Source of the DNA: MGOM01 sp035455265
GTDB lineage: Bacteria; Chloroflexota; Anaerolineae; Anaerolineales; E44-bin32
Reading direction: 5' to 3'
Length of the DNA stretch: 19,780 bases
NCBI GenBank assembly: GCA_035455265.1
Contig: DATIFK010000006.1
Location: 1-19,780 of the forward strand
Under the pieces are notes generated by a model. It was given only the letters and a program-made list of their open reading frames with translations. It had not been told where the DNA came from and did not search any database. Positions 1-7,004 of this stretch are shown here, one piece after another. Position numbers and translations under genes: made by a program. The first letter of the stretch is position 1. Every line of letters starts with the position of its first letter.

Positions 1-597
1 TTCCGCGCCGGCCAATGGAACGCTGACCACCAGGCCCCCCAGGAAAGCGATCAGGCTCACCTGCGCCGTCCCGGCTGCGGTGCTGACTCGGCGAACGAGC
101 ACCGAGTACAACGCCCAGGTGACCGCAGCCCCCAGCAGCGCCAGATTGCCTCGAAACATCGAGGGGTCAAAGCGCGCCAGCCTCGGGTCGATGACCGCCA
201 CCACGCCGAGAGAGGCGACCGCCAGTGCTGCCAGCCGCCGCGGCGTGATCTGTTCGTGCAGCAGGAGGCCGCCGAAAAGCACCATGAAGGCCGGCGAGGC
301 TGACGTCACCAGGGAAGCGTTGGCGGCGGTCGAGAGGGAGGTGCCGACGAATTGGAGACCGACCGAGATCCCGAAGCCCAGCAGGCCCACCGCGGCGATG
401 TCTCGGGCCTGCCGACGCGTGACCGTCAGGCCGCCGGTTCGTGCGATGACGAGGGCGAGCACAGCCGCGCCCAGCACGAGACGCAGGCTGAGCAAGACGA
501 AGGGCGGCACGACGTTGAGGACGACCTTGCTGACGACGTACATGCCGCCCCAAATGGCGGCGGCGGAGAGTCCGGCGATGATGCCCCACAGGCGCAT
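1..597 (-). CDS. EamA/DMT-family permease, partial (C-terminal part outside window)
   Basis: The first 199 residues of an inner-membrane transporter of the drug/metabolite superfamily are visible. The frame is open from ATG 597 to the window edge with no stop. The protein starts MRLWGIIAGLSAAAIWGGMY, the usual first EamA helix with its small-residue/aromatic pattern. Further hydrophobic helices follow, including VVPPFVLLSLRLVLGAAVLA and a segment ending in SVGLQFVGTSLSTAANASLV. The SASPAFMVLFGGLLLHEQIT stretch is typical of the end of the first EamA repeat, and a second repeat begins with FRGNLALLGAAVTWALYSVL. Full-length members have about ten helices and 280-300 residues, so roughly one third is missing. 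The substrate cannot be told from sequence. There is no Shine-Dalgarno sequence before the ATG; a TATAAT box lies 8 nt upstream, suggesting a leaderless mRNA. It is transcribed in the same direction as korAB but is separated from it by repeats. Confidence 0.85.
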   Translation of the reverse strand, partial: MRLWGIIAGLSAAAIWGGMYVVSKVVLNVVPPFVLLSLRLVLGAAVLALVIARTGGLTVTRRQARDIAAVGLLGFGISVGLQFVGTSLSTAANASLVTSASPAFMVLFGGLLLHEQITPRRLAALAVASLGVVAVIDPRLARFDPSMFRGNLALLGAAVTWALYSVLVRRVSTAAGTAQVSLIAFLGGLVVSVPLAGAE

Positions 598-605
598 GGG
601 GGAGG

Positions 606-611
606 ATTATA
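606..611 (-). promoter_or_regulatory. -10 box (TATAAT) for the EamA gene, leaderless type
   Basis: A perfect TATAAT on the minus strand ends 8 nt before the ATG at 597. Transcription would therefore begin at or next to the start codon, which fits the absence of a ribosome binding site. The -35 region falls inside the heptad repeat at 612-646 and has no clear consensus hexamer. Confidence 0.55.
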
Positions 612-646
612 GTCGTCAGTTGTCGGTTCTCAGTCATCCGTCGGTT
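612..646 (+). repeat. Degenerate 7-nt-period repeat (copy 1)
   Basis: Five consecutive heptamers read GTCGTCA, GTTGTCG, GTTCTCA, GTCATCC and GTCGGTT. They keep G at position 1 and mostly T at position 2. The same phase and base preferences occur in the repeats at 6808, 8020 and 12804. The tract is followed 14 nt later by the palindrome at 660-687. Confidence 0.6.
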
Positions 647-659
647 CCCGGAGAATCAC

Positions 660-687
660 GTAGGGGCGAAGTGTGCTTCGCCCCTAC
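660..687. repeat. Perfect GTAGGGGCGAAG palindrome (12-bp stem, 4-nt loop)
   Basis: The arms GTAGGGGCGAAG (660-671) and CTTCGCCCCTAC (676-687) are exact inverted repeats around TGTG. The hairpin lies just past the korB stop codon and could help end the korAB transcript, but no T-tract follows on either strand. It more likely belongs to a dispersed GTAGGGGC...GCCCCTAC intergenic family; a related one is at 6880-6938. Confidence 0.7.
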
Positions 688-714
688 CCGAACCGCCATA
701 GAGCGCTGTTGGAC

Positions 715-1746
715 CTAGCGCAAGTCCGCTTGCAGCGCCTCCAGGCTGGCGGCATCGGGCCGCAGAGACGCCTCCGGAAGGGCCGCCAGCGGCGTCTCGA
801 CCTGGTGCATGACGTCCTGCAGCACCGGCTGCGTCGGATTGAAGTAGATCAGCCCGGTGATCAGCACCTGCGCCGAACGCGATTCCTCCAACACCCGGAC
901 GGCTTCCATGCGATCGGTGGGATCGTAATCGCGGTGGAGCTTGCGCAGCATCAGGATCGAACCGTCGTGGAGCTCCACCGATGACCCCGTGCCGGGGTCG
1001 TAGTCGACCTGGATCTCCTCGCGGGCCGGGACCAGGGTCACGTCCTGCAGCGGCTCGGCGTGCTCCTTGCCCCAGTTGTAGGATTTGGTCGACTCGTCGC
1101 GGTTGTTGAACGTCACGCACGGGCTGATGATGTCGAGCAGGGCCGTGCCTTCGAAGCTGAACGCGGCCTTGATCAGCTCCTTGACCTGCTTCGGGTCCCC
1201 GGCGAACGAGCGGGCGACGAAGCCGCAGCCCAAGTTCATGGCCATCTGGCAGACGTCGATCGGCAGGAAGGGGTTTTCGCCGATCTTCTTCAGAACCTGA
1301 CCCTTGTCGGCGGTGGCCGAGAACTGGCCCTTGGTCAAACCGTAGACCCCGTTGTTTTCGACAATGTAGACCATCGGGACATTGCGCCGCAGGAAGTGCA
1401 GGAACTGACCCAACCCAATACTGGCGGTGTCACCGTCGCCGCTGACGCCGATGGCTCTGAGCGAACGGTTGGCGACCGTGGCGCCGGTTGCCACCGCCGA
1501 CATCCTCCCGTGCAGCGTGTTGAAACCGAAGGCGCGGTTCATGAAGTAGGCCGGGCTCTTGCTCGAGCAGCCGATGCCCGAGAACTTGACGATCCGCTCG
1601 GGCGGGATGGAAAGCTCGTACGCCGCGGCGATGATCTGCGAGCTGATCGAATTGTGCCCGCAGCCCTGGCACAGGGTCGTCGGCAGGCCGCGGTAGTCGC
1701 CCTTCTCCAAACCGATGCGATTGACGGTTGCCGTGTCGACGGCCAT
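715..1746 (-). CDS. korB: 2-oxoacid:ferredoxin oxidoreductase, beta subunit (TPP-binding)
   Basis: This 343-residue cytoplasmic subunit carries the thiamine pyrophosphate of a KorAB-type enzyme, which oxidatively decarboxylates a 2-oxoacid (probably 2-oxoglutarate) to the acyl-CoA and reduces ferredoxin. Visible motifs are CQGCGH at residues 26-31, FSGIGCSSK around 56-63, the TPP/Mg motif GDGD at 103-106, and the downstream Asn in YIVENNGVYGLTKGQ (about 128-141). The longer open frame reaching 1842 was not used. ATG 1746 follows the korA stop by a single base and has GGGAGG 5 nt upstream, within the end of korA, so the two are translationally coupled. Substrate choice between 2-oxoglutarate, pyruvate and branched oxoacids cannot be settled here. 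Confidence 0.93.
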   Translation of the reverse strand: MAVDTATVNRIGLEKGDYRGLPTTLCQGCGHNSISSQIIAAAYELSIPPERIVKFSGIGCSSKSPAYFMNRAFGFNTLHGRMSAVATGATVANRSLRAIGVSGDGDTASIGLGQFLHFLRRNVPMVYIVENNGVYGLTKGQFSATADKGQVLKKIGENPFLPIDVCQMAMNLGCGFVARSFAGDPKQVKELIKAAFSFEGTALLDIISPCVTFNNRDESTKSYNWGKEHAEPLQDVTLVPAREEIQVDYDPGTGSSVELHDGSILMLRKLHRDYDPTDRMEAVRVLEESRSAQVLITGLIYFNPTQPVLQDVMHQVETPLAALPEASLRPDAASLEALQADLR

Positions 1747-1747
1747 T

Positions 1748-3586
1748 TCAGCCTCCCTCTTCCGCCCGGATCGCCCGCCGGACCCAATCGGCGGTGAGCG
1801 GGAGCCCATTGTTGATGCGCACCGAACCGATGCGGGCGGCATGGGCCGGCGCCTCGAGCTGCAGCAGATGGCGCAGCTGGCCGTCGGTGTTCATCTCGAC
1901 GACATAGATCCGGTCGTGTTGTTCGATGAAATTGGTGACCTCGGCGGTGAACGGCATCGCTCGAATACGCAGACTATCCGTTGCCAGTCCCTCGCGCGCC
2001 AGTTGGTGGCGCGCCTCCTGCAGCGCAAGATCGACCGACCCGACAAAGATCAGGCCCACTTCCGCCCCCGGCAACCGATCGACCACCGGCGCCGGCACGT
2101 ACTGGCGCGCCGTCTCGGTCTTTCGCCACAGCCGCTCCATATTGGCAGTCCAGTCTTCCGGGCGTTCGCTGTAGCGCGCTTCCTCGTCGTGGCCCGTGCC
2201 GCGCGACAGGTAGGCGGCCATAGGATGCTCCGTGCCGGGCAACGTGCGGTAACCGATGCCGTCGCCGTCGGCATCGCGATAGCGGGCATAGGTGCCGAGG
2301 GCCTGGATGTCGTCAGCCGTCAGGATCTTGCCGCGATCCATCGGCCGGTCCGGATACGTCAGCGGATCGGTCATCCAAAGATTCATCCCGATGTCGAGAT
2401 CGCTCAGGACGAAGACCGGCGTCTGCAAACGTTCGGCCAAGTCGAAGGCCTTCCAGCCGAACTCGAAGCACTCGGTCGGATTCCCCGGCAGCAGGACGAC
2501 ATGTAAGGTGTCGCCGTGGCCGATATAGCGGGCGAACATCAGGTCGCCCTGAGAGGTGCGCGTCGGCAGGCCGGTGCTCGGCCCCATGCGTTGAACGTCC
2601 CAGATGACGACCGGGACCTCAGCGAAGAACGCCAGCCCGGCGAACTCGGCCATCAACGACAGGCCGGGGCCGGACGTCGAGGTCATCGCTCGAGCGCCCA
2701 TCCACCCCGCGCCGACGGCCATGCCGAGGGCGGCCATCTCATCTTCGGCCTGAATCACCGCGTAGGTCGCCCGGCCGGTGGCCGGATCGGTGCGCAGCTG
2801 CGGGAGGTAGTCCTGCAGGGCTTCCGCCAGGCTGGAGGCCGGTGTGATCGGATACCAAGCCGCGAACGACACGCCTCCGTAGATGGCGCCCAAGGCCGCC
2901 GCCGTGTTCCCGTCGACCAGGATCTTCCCGGAGGTGCGGTTGTCGCGGCGAACGCGATACGGGTCGGACTTGACCAGGTTGGCCTTGGCCCAGGCGGCTG
3001 CGGCTTCGACCATGCGCAAGTTGAGATCGACGGGCTTGGTCTTGTTCTGAAAGTGGGTCATCAACGCGCCGCGGATGGCCTCGATCTCGATGCCCAACAG
3101 CTGGGCGACGACGCCCACGTAGGCCATGTTGGCGATGTAGTCGCGCAAATCCTTCGGAGGCTCCTGCTCGCGCACCAGCGCCTGCACCGGCATCGGGTAA
3201 TACGTGATATCCGATCGATCCAGGCCATCGGTGAATTGGTCGCTGTAGAAGCACACGCCTCCCGGCGGGAGATTCTTGACGTCCTCCAGGAAGGTCGCCG
3301 GATTCATCGCCACCAGGATCTCGGCGGTCTCCTGGCGGGCCAGGTGGCCGTCGGCGCTGGCGCGGATGGTGAACCAGGTCGGCAGCCCCTGGATGTTGGA
3401 CGGGAATAGATTCTTGCCGCTGACCGGGATGCCCATACGGAACAGGGCGCGGATGATCGCCATGTTGGCCGTCTGGCTGCCGGAGCCGTTGACCGTCGCG
3501 GCGACGATCGAGAAGTCGTTGATGCGCGGCGCTTGCTCGGCCGATGGGCTTGCGGCCCGCGCTGGAGCGATCGCGGCAGTTGTCAT
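1748..3586 (-). CDS. korA: 2-oxoacid:ferredoxin oxidoreductase, alpha subunit (gamma-alpha fusion)
   Basis: This 612-residue subunit fuses the gamma domain (about residues 25-205) to the alpha domain (about 220-600), the usual KorA arrangement. The gamma domain carries the glycine-rich NGSGSQTAN motif (33-41). The pyrimidine-binding YPITPASS motif lies at 245-252, and TSTSGPGLSLMAEF is the typical conserved stretch after the AEDEMAALG segment. With KorB it forms the oxidoreductase that feeds reduced ferredoxin. ATG 3586 was chosen because GGAGGG lies 7 nt upstream and because it overlaps the gntR stop as ATGA; the open frame continues to 3919 but that part is antisense-like reading through gntR. 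There is an Ala/Pro-rich N-terminal extension of about 20 residues. The longer region between 400 and 520 is consistent with KorA members. Confidence 0.94.
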   Translation of the reverse strand: MTTAAIAPARAASPSAEQAPRINDFSIVAATVNGSGSQTANMAIIRALFRMGIPVSGKNLFPSNIQGLPTWFTIRASADGHLARQETAEILVAMNPATFLEDVKNLPPGGVCFYSDQFTDGLDRSDITYYPMPVQALVREQEPPKDLRDYIANMAYVGVVAQLLGIEIEAIRGALMTHFQNKTKPVDLNLRMVEAAAAWAKANLVKSDPYRVRRDNRTSGKILVDGNTAAALGAIYGGVSFAAWYPITPASSLAEALQDYLPQLRTDPATGRATYAVIQAEDEMAALGMAVGAGWMGARAMTSTSGPGLSLMAEFAGLAFFAEVPVVIWDVQRMGPSTGLPTRTSQGDLMFARYIGHGDTLHVVLLPGNPTECFEFGWKAFDLAERLQTPVFVLSDLDIGMNLWMTDPLTYPDRPMDRGKILTADDIQALGTYARYRDADGDGIGYRTLPGTEHPMAAYLSRGTGHDEEARYSERPEDWTANMERLWRKTETARQYVPAPVVDRLPGAEVGLIFVGSVDLALQEARHQLAREGLATDSLRIRAMPFTAEVTNFIEQHDRIYVVEMNTDGQLRHLLQLEAPAHAARIGSVRINNGLPLTADWVRRAIRAEEGG

Positions 3587-4308
3587 GCGGTTACCCTCCG
3601 CGCCGCCGCCGGCGCCGCGCCCCCGCGCGGCGCATCCGGGCGCGCCTGGAGCAGATCGGTGTGGGCGACGAGGGCGCGATAGCCGCCCTCCAGGTCGTCC
3701 TTCAAGATGGCATCGACCATGGCTTGGTGATACTCCCAGACTTCTTTGAGGTAGGCATAGTCGGCGTACAGGCTGAGGCCGACGGCCTCGTACGCTTCCC
3801 AGTAGACCTCGAGGATGCCGCGCACGAATGGGTTCTCGCCGCGCGAAAAGATCGTCATGTGGAGCGCCCGGTGCTCGGCATGCGGGATCTGGATCGGATC
3901 CCCCTGCAGCTTCTCCCACGCCGATCGGACCAGGGCGACGAGCCGCTGCCGATCGTCGGCGGTGAGGCGCTGCACGGCGTCATGCCAGAAGGCGGCTTCG
4001 ACATGGTTGCGCAAATCGCTGATGTGTTGGAAGTTGCCGGCTTCCTGAGCCAGCGCAAAATCGACCGCCAGGCGCAGCGTGGCGGTGAAATCGAAGGGGA
4101 GCAGGCGGATGCCGGTCTTCGGTTTGATCTCGATCAGGCCAAGCGCCTGGGCCACTTCGACCTGCTCCCGCAGTTTGGGCGTACTGATCCCGAGCTCACG
4201 CGCAAGGTCGGGAATGGTGGGAAGGCGATCACCCGGCCGCGCCCCGCGCCCCAGAACGTAGGCAAGAAACTCCGAAAGGGTTCCTGCACTTTGGGCCAGC
4301 AGAGCCAA
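3583..4308 (-). CDS. GntR-family regulator with FCD (FadR-like) ligand domain
   Basis: A 241-residue transcription regulator. The N-terminal winged helix (about 1-70) has the GntR pattern GDRLPTIPDLARELGISTPK. An all-helical FCD domain follows, with probable metal/ligand residues in SDLRNHVEAAF, HAEHRALHMTIF, EYHQAMVDAI and VAHTDLL. FCD regulators usually bind organic acids, which fits control of the 2-oxoacid oxidoreductase behind it. The start is TTG at 4308, with AGGAGG 6 nt upstream; no ATG is available at the N-terminus. The last codons overlap korA (ATGA), so regulator and enzyme are made from one transcript. It is probably autoregulated through the inverted repeat at 4317-4342. The C-terminal tail is Ala/Arg-rich and probably disordered. 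Confidence 0.9.
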   Translation of the reverse strand: MALLAQSAGTLSEFLAYVLGRGARPGDRLPTIPDLARELGISTPKLREQVEVAQALGLIEIKPKTGIRLLPFDFTATLRLAVDFALAQEAGNFQHISDLRNHVEAAFWHDAVQRLTADDRQRLVALVRSAWEKLQGDPIQIPHAEHRALHMTIFSRGENPFVRGILEVYWEAYEAVGLSLYADYAYLKEVWEYHQAMVDAILKDDLEGGYRALVAHTDLLQARPDAPRGGAAPAAARRVTA

Positions 4309-4316
4309 AGCAATCC

Positions 4317-4342
4317 TCCTATCAATAAGACGACTAATAGGA
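4317..4342. promoter_or_regulatory. Imperfect inverted repeat, candidate operator of the GntR regulator
   Basis: The arms TCCTATCAAT (4317-4326) and ACTAATAGGA (4333-4342) are inverted repeats matching at 8 of 10 positions, around a 6-nt centre. The repeat overlaps the -10 box and the ribosome binding site of gntR, where a dimeric repressor would block its own transcription. It stands out as AT-rich in a GC-rich region. Confidence 0.55.
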
Positions 4343-4366
4343 TACTACCTCAGCCAGGATTGTCAA
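4339..4366 (-). promoter_or_regulatory. Sigma70-type promoter of gntR-korA-korB
   Basis: On the minus strand TTGACA (4366-4361) is followed after 16 nt by TATCCT (4344-4339). The -35 hexamer is perfect. The promoter lies back to back with the divergent -10 box of the gene at 4394. Confidence 0.65.
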
Positions 4367-4377
4367 GGCTCGCGTTC

Positions 4378-4386
4378 TGGTAGAAT
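4378..4386 (+). promoter_or_regulatory. Extended -10 box (TGGTAGAAT) of the YdcF-like gene
   Basis: TAGAAT at 4381-4386, preceded by TGG, forms an extended -10 element that ends 7 nt before ATG 4394. Transcription would start at the ATG, giving a leaderless mRNA. An upstream ATG at 4385 lies inside the -10 box and so is unlikely to be used. Confidence 0.6.
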
Positions 4387-4393
4387 GCCCGCC

Positions 4394-5029
4394 ATGTCCG
4401 GCATGGGCAGGTTTCGTATGTGGATGGCCATCATTGGCGTGGCAGCCGCGCTTCTGGTGGTGCCGCGCTGGTTGCTGTGGCTCCGCTACTCCGCCAGGAT
4501 TCACCCGTTGGAGAGCAGCCCCCACGCCCCTGTGGCGATCGTGTTCGGGGCCGGGCTGCGGCGAGATGGCACCCCCACCCTGGTCCTGGCGGACCGGGTG
4601 GCTGCGGCCGTGGAGCTGTACCGCCAGGGCCGTGTCGATCGCATCCTGCTGACCGGGTCCGTTCGCGGCCCAGGCTACGACGAGGCCGGCGCCATGGCCG
4701 CGCTCGCCGTCGAGCTTGGGGCTCCCGCCGAGGCGCTGTGGGTGGACACCGGTGGGGTTCGGACGGCCTCCTCTTGCCAGCGGGCGCGCGACGTGTTCGG
4801 CGTCACCCAGGCCTTGCTGGTCACGCAGGCCTTCCACCTGCCGCGCGCCCTGGCGCTGTGCGATTCCATGGGCATCCGCGCCCAGGGCGTCGCTGCCGAC
4901 CTGTCGCGCTACGGCTCGCGCTCTCGCCGGTGGTGGGAGTTGCGCGAATACCCGGCCTCCCTCGTCGCCCTCCTGGAAAGCGCCTACCAGCAAACCACCC
5001 GCCGCCCGGTGACCGCCCATGACGCGTGA
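4394..5029 (+). CDS. YdcF/SanA-family (DUF218) membrane-anchored protein
   Basis: A 211-residue protein with one N-terminal membrane helix (MAIIGVAAALLVVPRWLLWL) and a DUF218 domain. Family marks are AIVFGAGLRRDGTPTLVLADRV near the start of the domain, RILLTGSVRG, the acidic DEAGAMAALAVELG segment, the conserved Asp of WVDTGGVRTASSC, and VTQAFHLPRAL. The group includes E. coli SanA and YdcF, linked to envelope barrier function; a precise reaction is not established. The start at 4394 was preferred over ATG 4385 because the latter sits in the -10 box. Its last 11 nt overlap the next gene, so the two are co-expressed. A paired role for an envelope protein and an HD hydrolase is not evident. Confidence 0.85.
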   Translation: MSGMGRFRMWMAIIGVAAALLVVPRWLLWLRYSARIHPLESSPHAPVAIVFGAGLRRDGTPTLVLADRVAAAVELYRQGRVDRILLTGSVRGPGYDEAGAMAALAVELGAPAEALWVDTGGVRTASSCQRARDVFGVTQALLVTQAFHLPRALALCDSMGIRAQGVAADLSRYGSRSRRWWELREYPASLVALLESAYQQTTRRPVTAHDA

Positions 5030-5585
5030 CGAAGCCCTCACCATCATGCAGGAGTACGTCAAGAACGTGGCTCTGCAAAGGCACATGTTGGCGGTCGAGG
5101 CGGCGATGACGGCCTACGCCGCGCACTTCGGCGAGGACGATTCCCTGTGGCGCCTGGCCGGGCTGCTGCATGACTTCGACTGGGAGATCCATCCAACACT
5201 GGAGCACCATCCGCTGGACGGCGCACCCATCCTGCGGGAGCGCGGCGTGCCCGAAACCGTCATTCGCTGCATCCTGAGCCATGCCGACCACACCGGCGTG
5301 CCGCGCCAGACGCCGATGGAGCGCAGCCTGTTTGCCTGCGACGAGCTCACCGGGCTGATCACGGCGGTCGCCCTGGTGCGGCCGTCACGCTCGCTGGCAG
5401 ACCTGGAAGTCCCTTCGATCCGCAAGAAGTGGAAGGACGCTCGTTTCGCCGCCAACGTGGACCGCAAGGAGATCGAGCGCGGCGCCGCGGAACTCGGTGT
5501 CGAACTGTGGGATCACGTCGGTCGCGTCCTGGAGGCAATGCGCGGCATCTCTGGTGATCTTGGACTGGCGGGACAGTCCGCGTGA
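5019..5585 (+). CDS. HD-domain (HDIG-type) metal-dependent phosphohydrolase
   Basis: A 188-residue predicted cytoplasmic hydrolase of the HD superfamily. The metal ligands are visible in order: H22 (LQRHMLAVE), the H51-D52 pair (GLLHDFDWE), H88 (ILSHADHTG) and D108 (ACDELTGLI). This short single-domain form is widespread and the substrate is usually unknown; nucleotides or phosphoesters are typical of the superfamily. ATG 5019 lies within the end of the preceding gene (11-nt overlap, different frame), implying translational coupling. No signal peptide or extra domain is seen. A 79-nt gap with a new promoter separates it from the LysM gene. Confidence 0.88.
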   Translation: MTRDEALTIMQEYVKNVALQRHMLAVEAAMTAYAAHFGEDDSLWRLAGLLHDFDWEIHPTLEHHPLDGAPILRERGVPETVIRCILSHADHTGVPRQTPMERSLFACDELTGLITAVALVRPSRSLADLEVPSIRKKWKDARFAANVDRKEIERGAAELGVELWDHVGRVLEAMRGISGDLGLAGQSA

Positions 5586-5644
5586 GCCGCCTCGTCGCGC
5601 CGTTCGAAGTCCGGGCCAGGGCGATACGGCCACGGCAACCCGGC

Positions 5645-5653
5645 TGGTATAAT
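5645..5653 (+). promoter_or_regulatory. Extended -10 box (TGGTATAAT) of the LysM gene
   Basis: TATAAT at 5648-5653, preceded by TGG, is a strong extended -10 element 11 nt before ATG 5665. The predicted leader is only about 5 nt and lacks a ribosome binding site. It closely resembles the promoter at 4378 (both TGGTANAAT followed by a CCCGCC tract). Confidence 0.65.
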
Positions 5654-5664
5654 CCCGCCGCCGG

Positions 5665-6804
5665 ATGCCGCCCATGACCGAATCAACGACCCGCCCGCCC
5701 ACCCGGCTATGCCCTACCTGCGGCTCACGCGTCGCCGAAGGAGCCGCGCGTTGCGTGGTCTGTGGCACGATCCTGCGTCCCGGCGCCTCGGCGAGCCGCC
5801 GCGGCGCCAGCCAAGTCACCCTTTCATTCCCCCTGGCCGTAGCTTTGTTGGCCGCCTTCGCCCTTCTGGCCGCCGGCCTGACGTATGTCGCCGTTCGCGC
5901 CACGGGCCTCGGCGCTGTGTCCGAGCCGACCGGCACGCCGTCGGTCACACCCACCGTTACCGAGACGAGTGAGCCGACGGCCACCGAGGCGCCCACCTCC
6001 ACGCCGACGTTGCTGCCGCCGATCGAGCACAAAGTGGCGGAAGGTGAGACCTGCCTGGCCCTGGCGGGGTTCTTCGGTATCTCGGTGCAGTCGATCGTCG
6101 AGCTCAACAACCTCTCGACCACATGCCTTCTGGCCGTCGGTCAGACGATTCTCATCCCCCAGCCCACGCCGACGGCCCTTCCGCCTCCGACGGAGACCCT
6201 GTCGCCCGCGGAAGCCACCGACCAGGCGTGCGACAAGCTGACCTACACCGTCCAGGACAACGACACCCTCAGCGGCATCGCCGAGAACTACAACGTCAGC
6301 ATCCAGGGGATCATGGACTACAACGGGATGACCAGCCAGAATGTGTTCTCCGGCCAGGTCCTCATCATCCCCTTGTGCGAGCGATTGCCGACGCCCGGGC
6401 CATCCCCGACGGCCACGCCGCCACCACCCTACCCCGCCCCCAACCTGCTCCTGCCGCGCGACGGCGCCGTCTACACGTTGGCCAATGACACCATCACGCT
6501 GCAGTGGGCAGCCGTGGGTCCGTTGCGTTCGGATGAGGCCTACCAGGTGATCATCGAAGACATCACCGAGGGCTCCGGTACTGTGCGCCTGGCGGCCCAG
6601 GTGACCGACACCAAATACATCGTGCCCGTGTCCTTCCGGCCGAACGACGCGCTGCCTCACATCTTGCGCTGGTACGTCGTCACGGTCCGCAACACGGGGA
6701 CGCTGCCTTCGGGCGAAGCGCGCTGGGAGGAAGCCGGAGCGCTTAGCTTGAAGCGCGACTTCACCTGGTCGGGCTCCGCTCCGGCCGTAACGCCGACGCC
6801 GTAG
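5665..6804 (+). CDS. Zinc-ribbon / membrane-anchored double-LysM protein
   Basis: A 379-residue predicted envelope protein. The N-terminus has a zinc ribbon (CPTCG at 16-20, CVVCG at about 30-34). A single membrane helix follows (about 52-75, LAVALLAAFALLAAGLTYVA), then a Thr/Pro-rich linker. Two LysM domains come next, EHKVAEGETCLALAGFFGIS...QTILIPQ and LTYTVQDNDTLSGIAENYNV...QVLIIPL, which usually bind peptidoglycan or chitin-like glycans. After a second Pro/Thr linker comes a C-terminal beta-rich domain (about 265-370; the WAAVGPLRSDEAYQVIIED and LRWYVVTVRN stretches suggest a fibronectin/Ig-like fold). Topology is probably zinc ribbon inside and LysM domains outside. An in-frame ATG at 5674 is an alternative start. 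The C-terminus ends in a Thr-Pro repeat. Confidence 0.85.
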   Translation: MPPMTESTTRPPTRLCPTCGSRVAEGAARCVVCGTILRPGASASRRGASQVTLSFPLAVALLAAFALLAAGLTYVAVRATGLGAVSEPTGTPSVTPTVTETSEPTATEAPTSTPTLLPPIEHKVAEGETCLALAGFFGISVQSIVELNNLSTTCLLAVGQTILIPQPTPTALPPPTETLSPAEATDQACDKLTYTVQDNDTLSGIAENYNVSIQGIMDYNGMTSQNVFSGQVLIIPLCERLPTPGPSPTATPPPPYPAPNLLLPRDGAVYTLANDTITLQWAAVGPLRSDEAYQVIIEDITEGSGTVRLAAQVTDTKYIVPVSFRPNDALPHILRWYVVTVRNTGTLPSGEARWEEAGALSLKRDFTWSGSAPAVTPTP

Positions 6805-6807
6805 GAG

Positions 6808-6849
6808 GCTGTCAGCCGGCGGCTGTCGGCTCCCGGCCGCCAGCGAGCA
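6808..6849 (+). repeat. Degenerate 7-nt-period repeat (copy 2)
   Basis: Six heptamers read GCTGTCA, GCCGGCG, GCTGTCG, GCTCCCG, GCCGCCA and GCGAGCA. The stretch GTCGGCTCCCGG resembles GTCGGTTCCCGG in copy 1 (640-651), and, as there, a GTAGGGGC palindrome follows. It starts 4 nt after the LysM stop codon. Confidence 0.5.
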
Positions 6850-6879
6850 AGACACCGCCGCGTGAGGTCTCCTGAAACA

Positions 6880-6938
6880 GCGTAGGGGCTCGCCACTCTG
6901 CCACGGCCTGCCAGGGCAGGTGTGGAGTGGCCCTACGC
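6880..6938. repeat. GTAGGGGC-type palindrome between convergent genes
   Basis: The outer arms GCGTAGGG (6880-6887) and CCCTACGC (6931-6938) are perfect inverted repeats. Inner arms CCACTC/GAGTGG and CCTGC/GCAGG continue the hairpin with bulges. The ends resemble the palindrome at 660-687. It lies between the convergent LysM and aldo/keto reductase genes, where it could act as a bidirectional terminator, though neither side has a T-tract. The remaining bases to 7004 show nothing recognisable. Confidence 0.6.
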
Positions 6939-7004
6939 ATTCGTTTGACGGCGAAGCCTGTTCGTGTGGGCCCTGCGGTGATGAGGGGCTGCTTCTCTCG
7001 CCGC

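Noticed and set aside
80..718. Plus-strand frame at the window start
   Set aside because: It is antisense to a clear EamA permease and gives a low-complexity Arg/Thr/Ser-rich translation.
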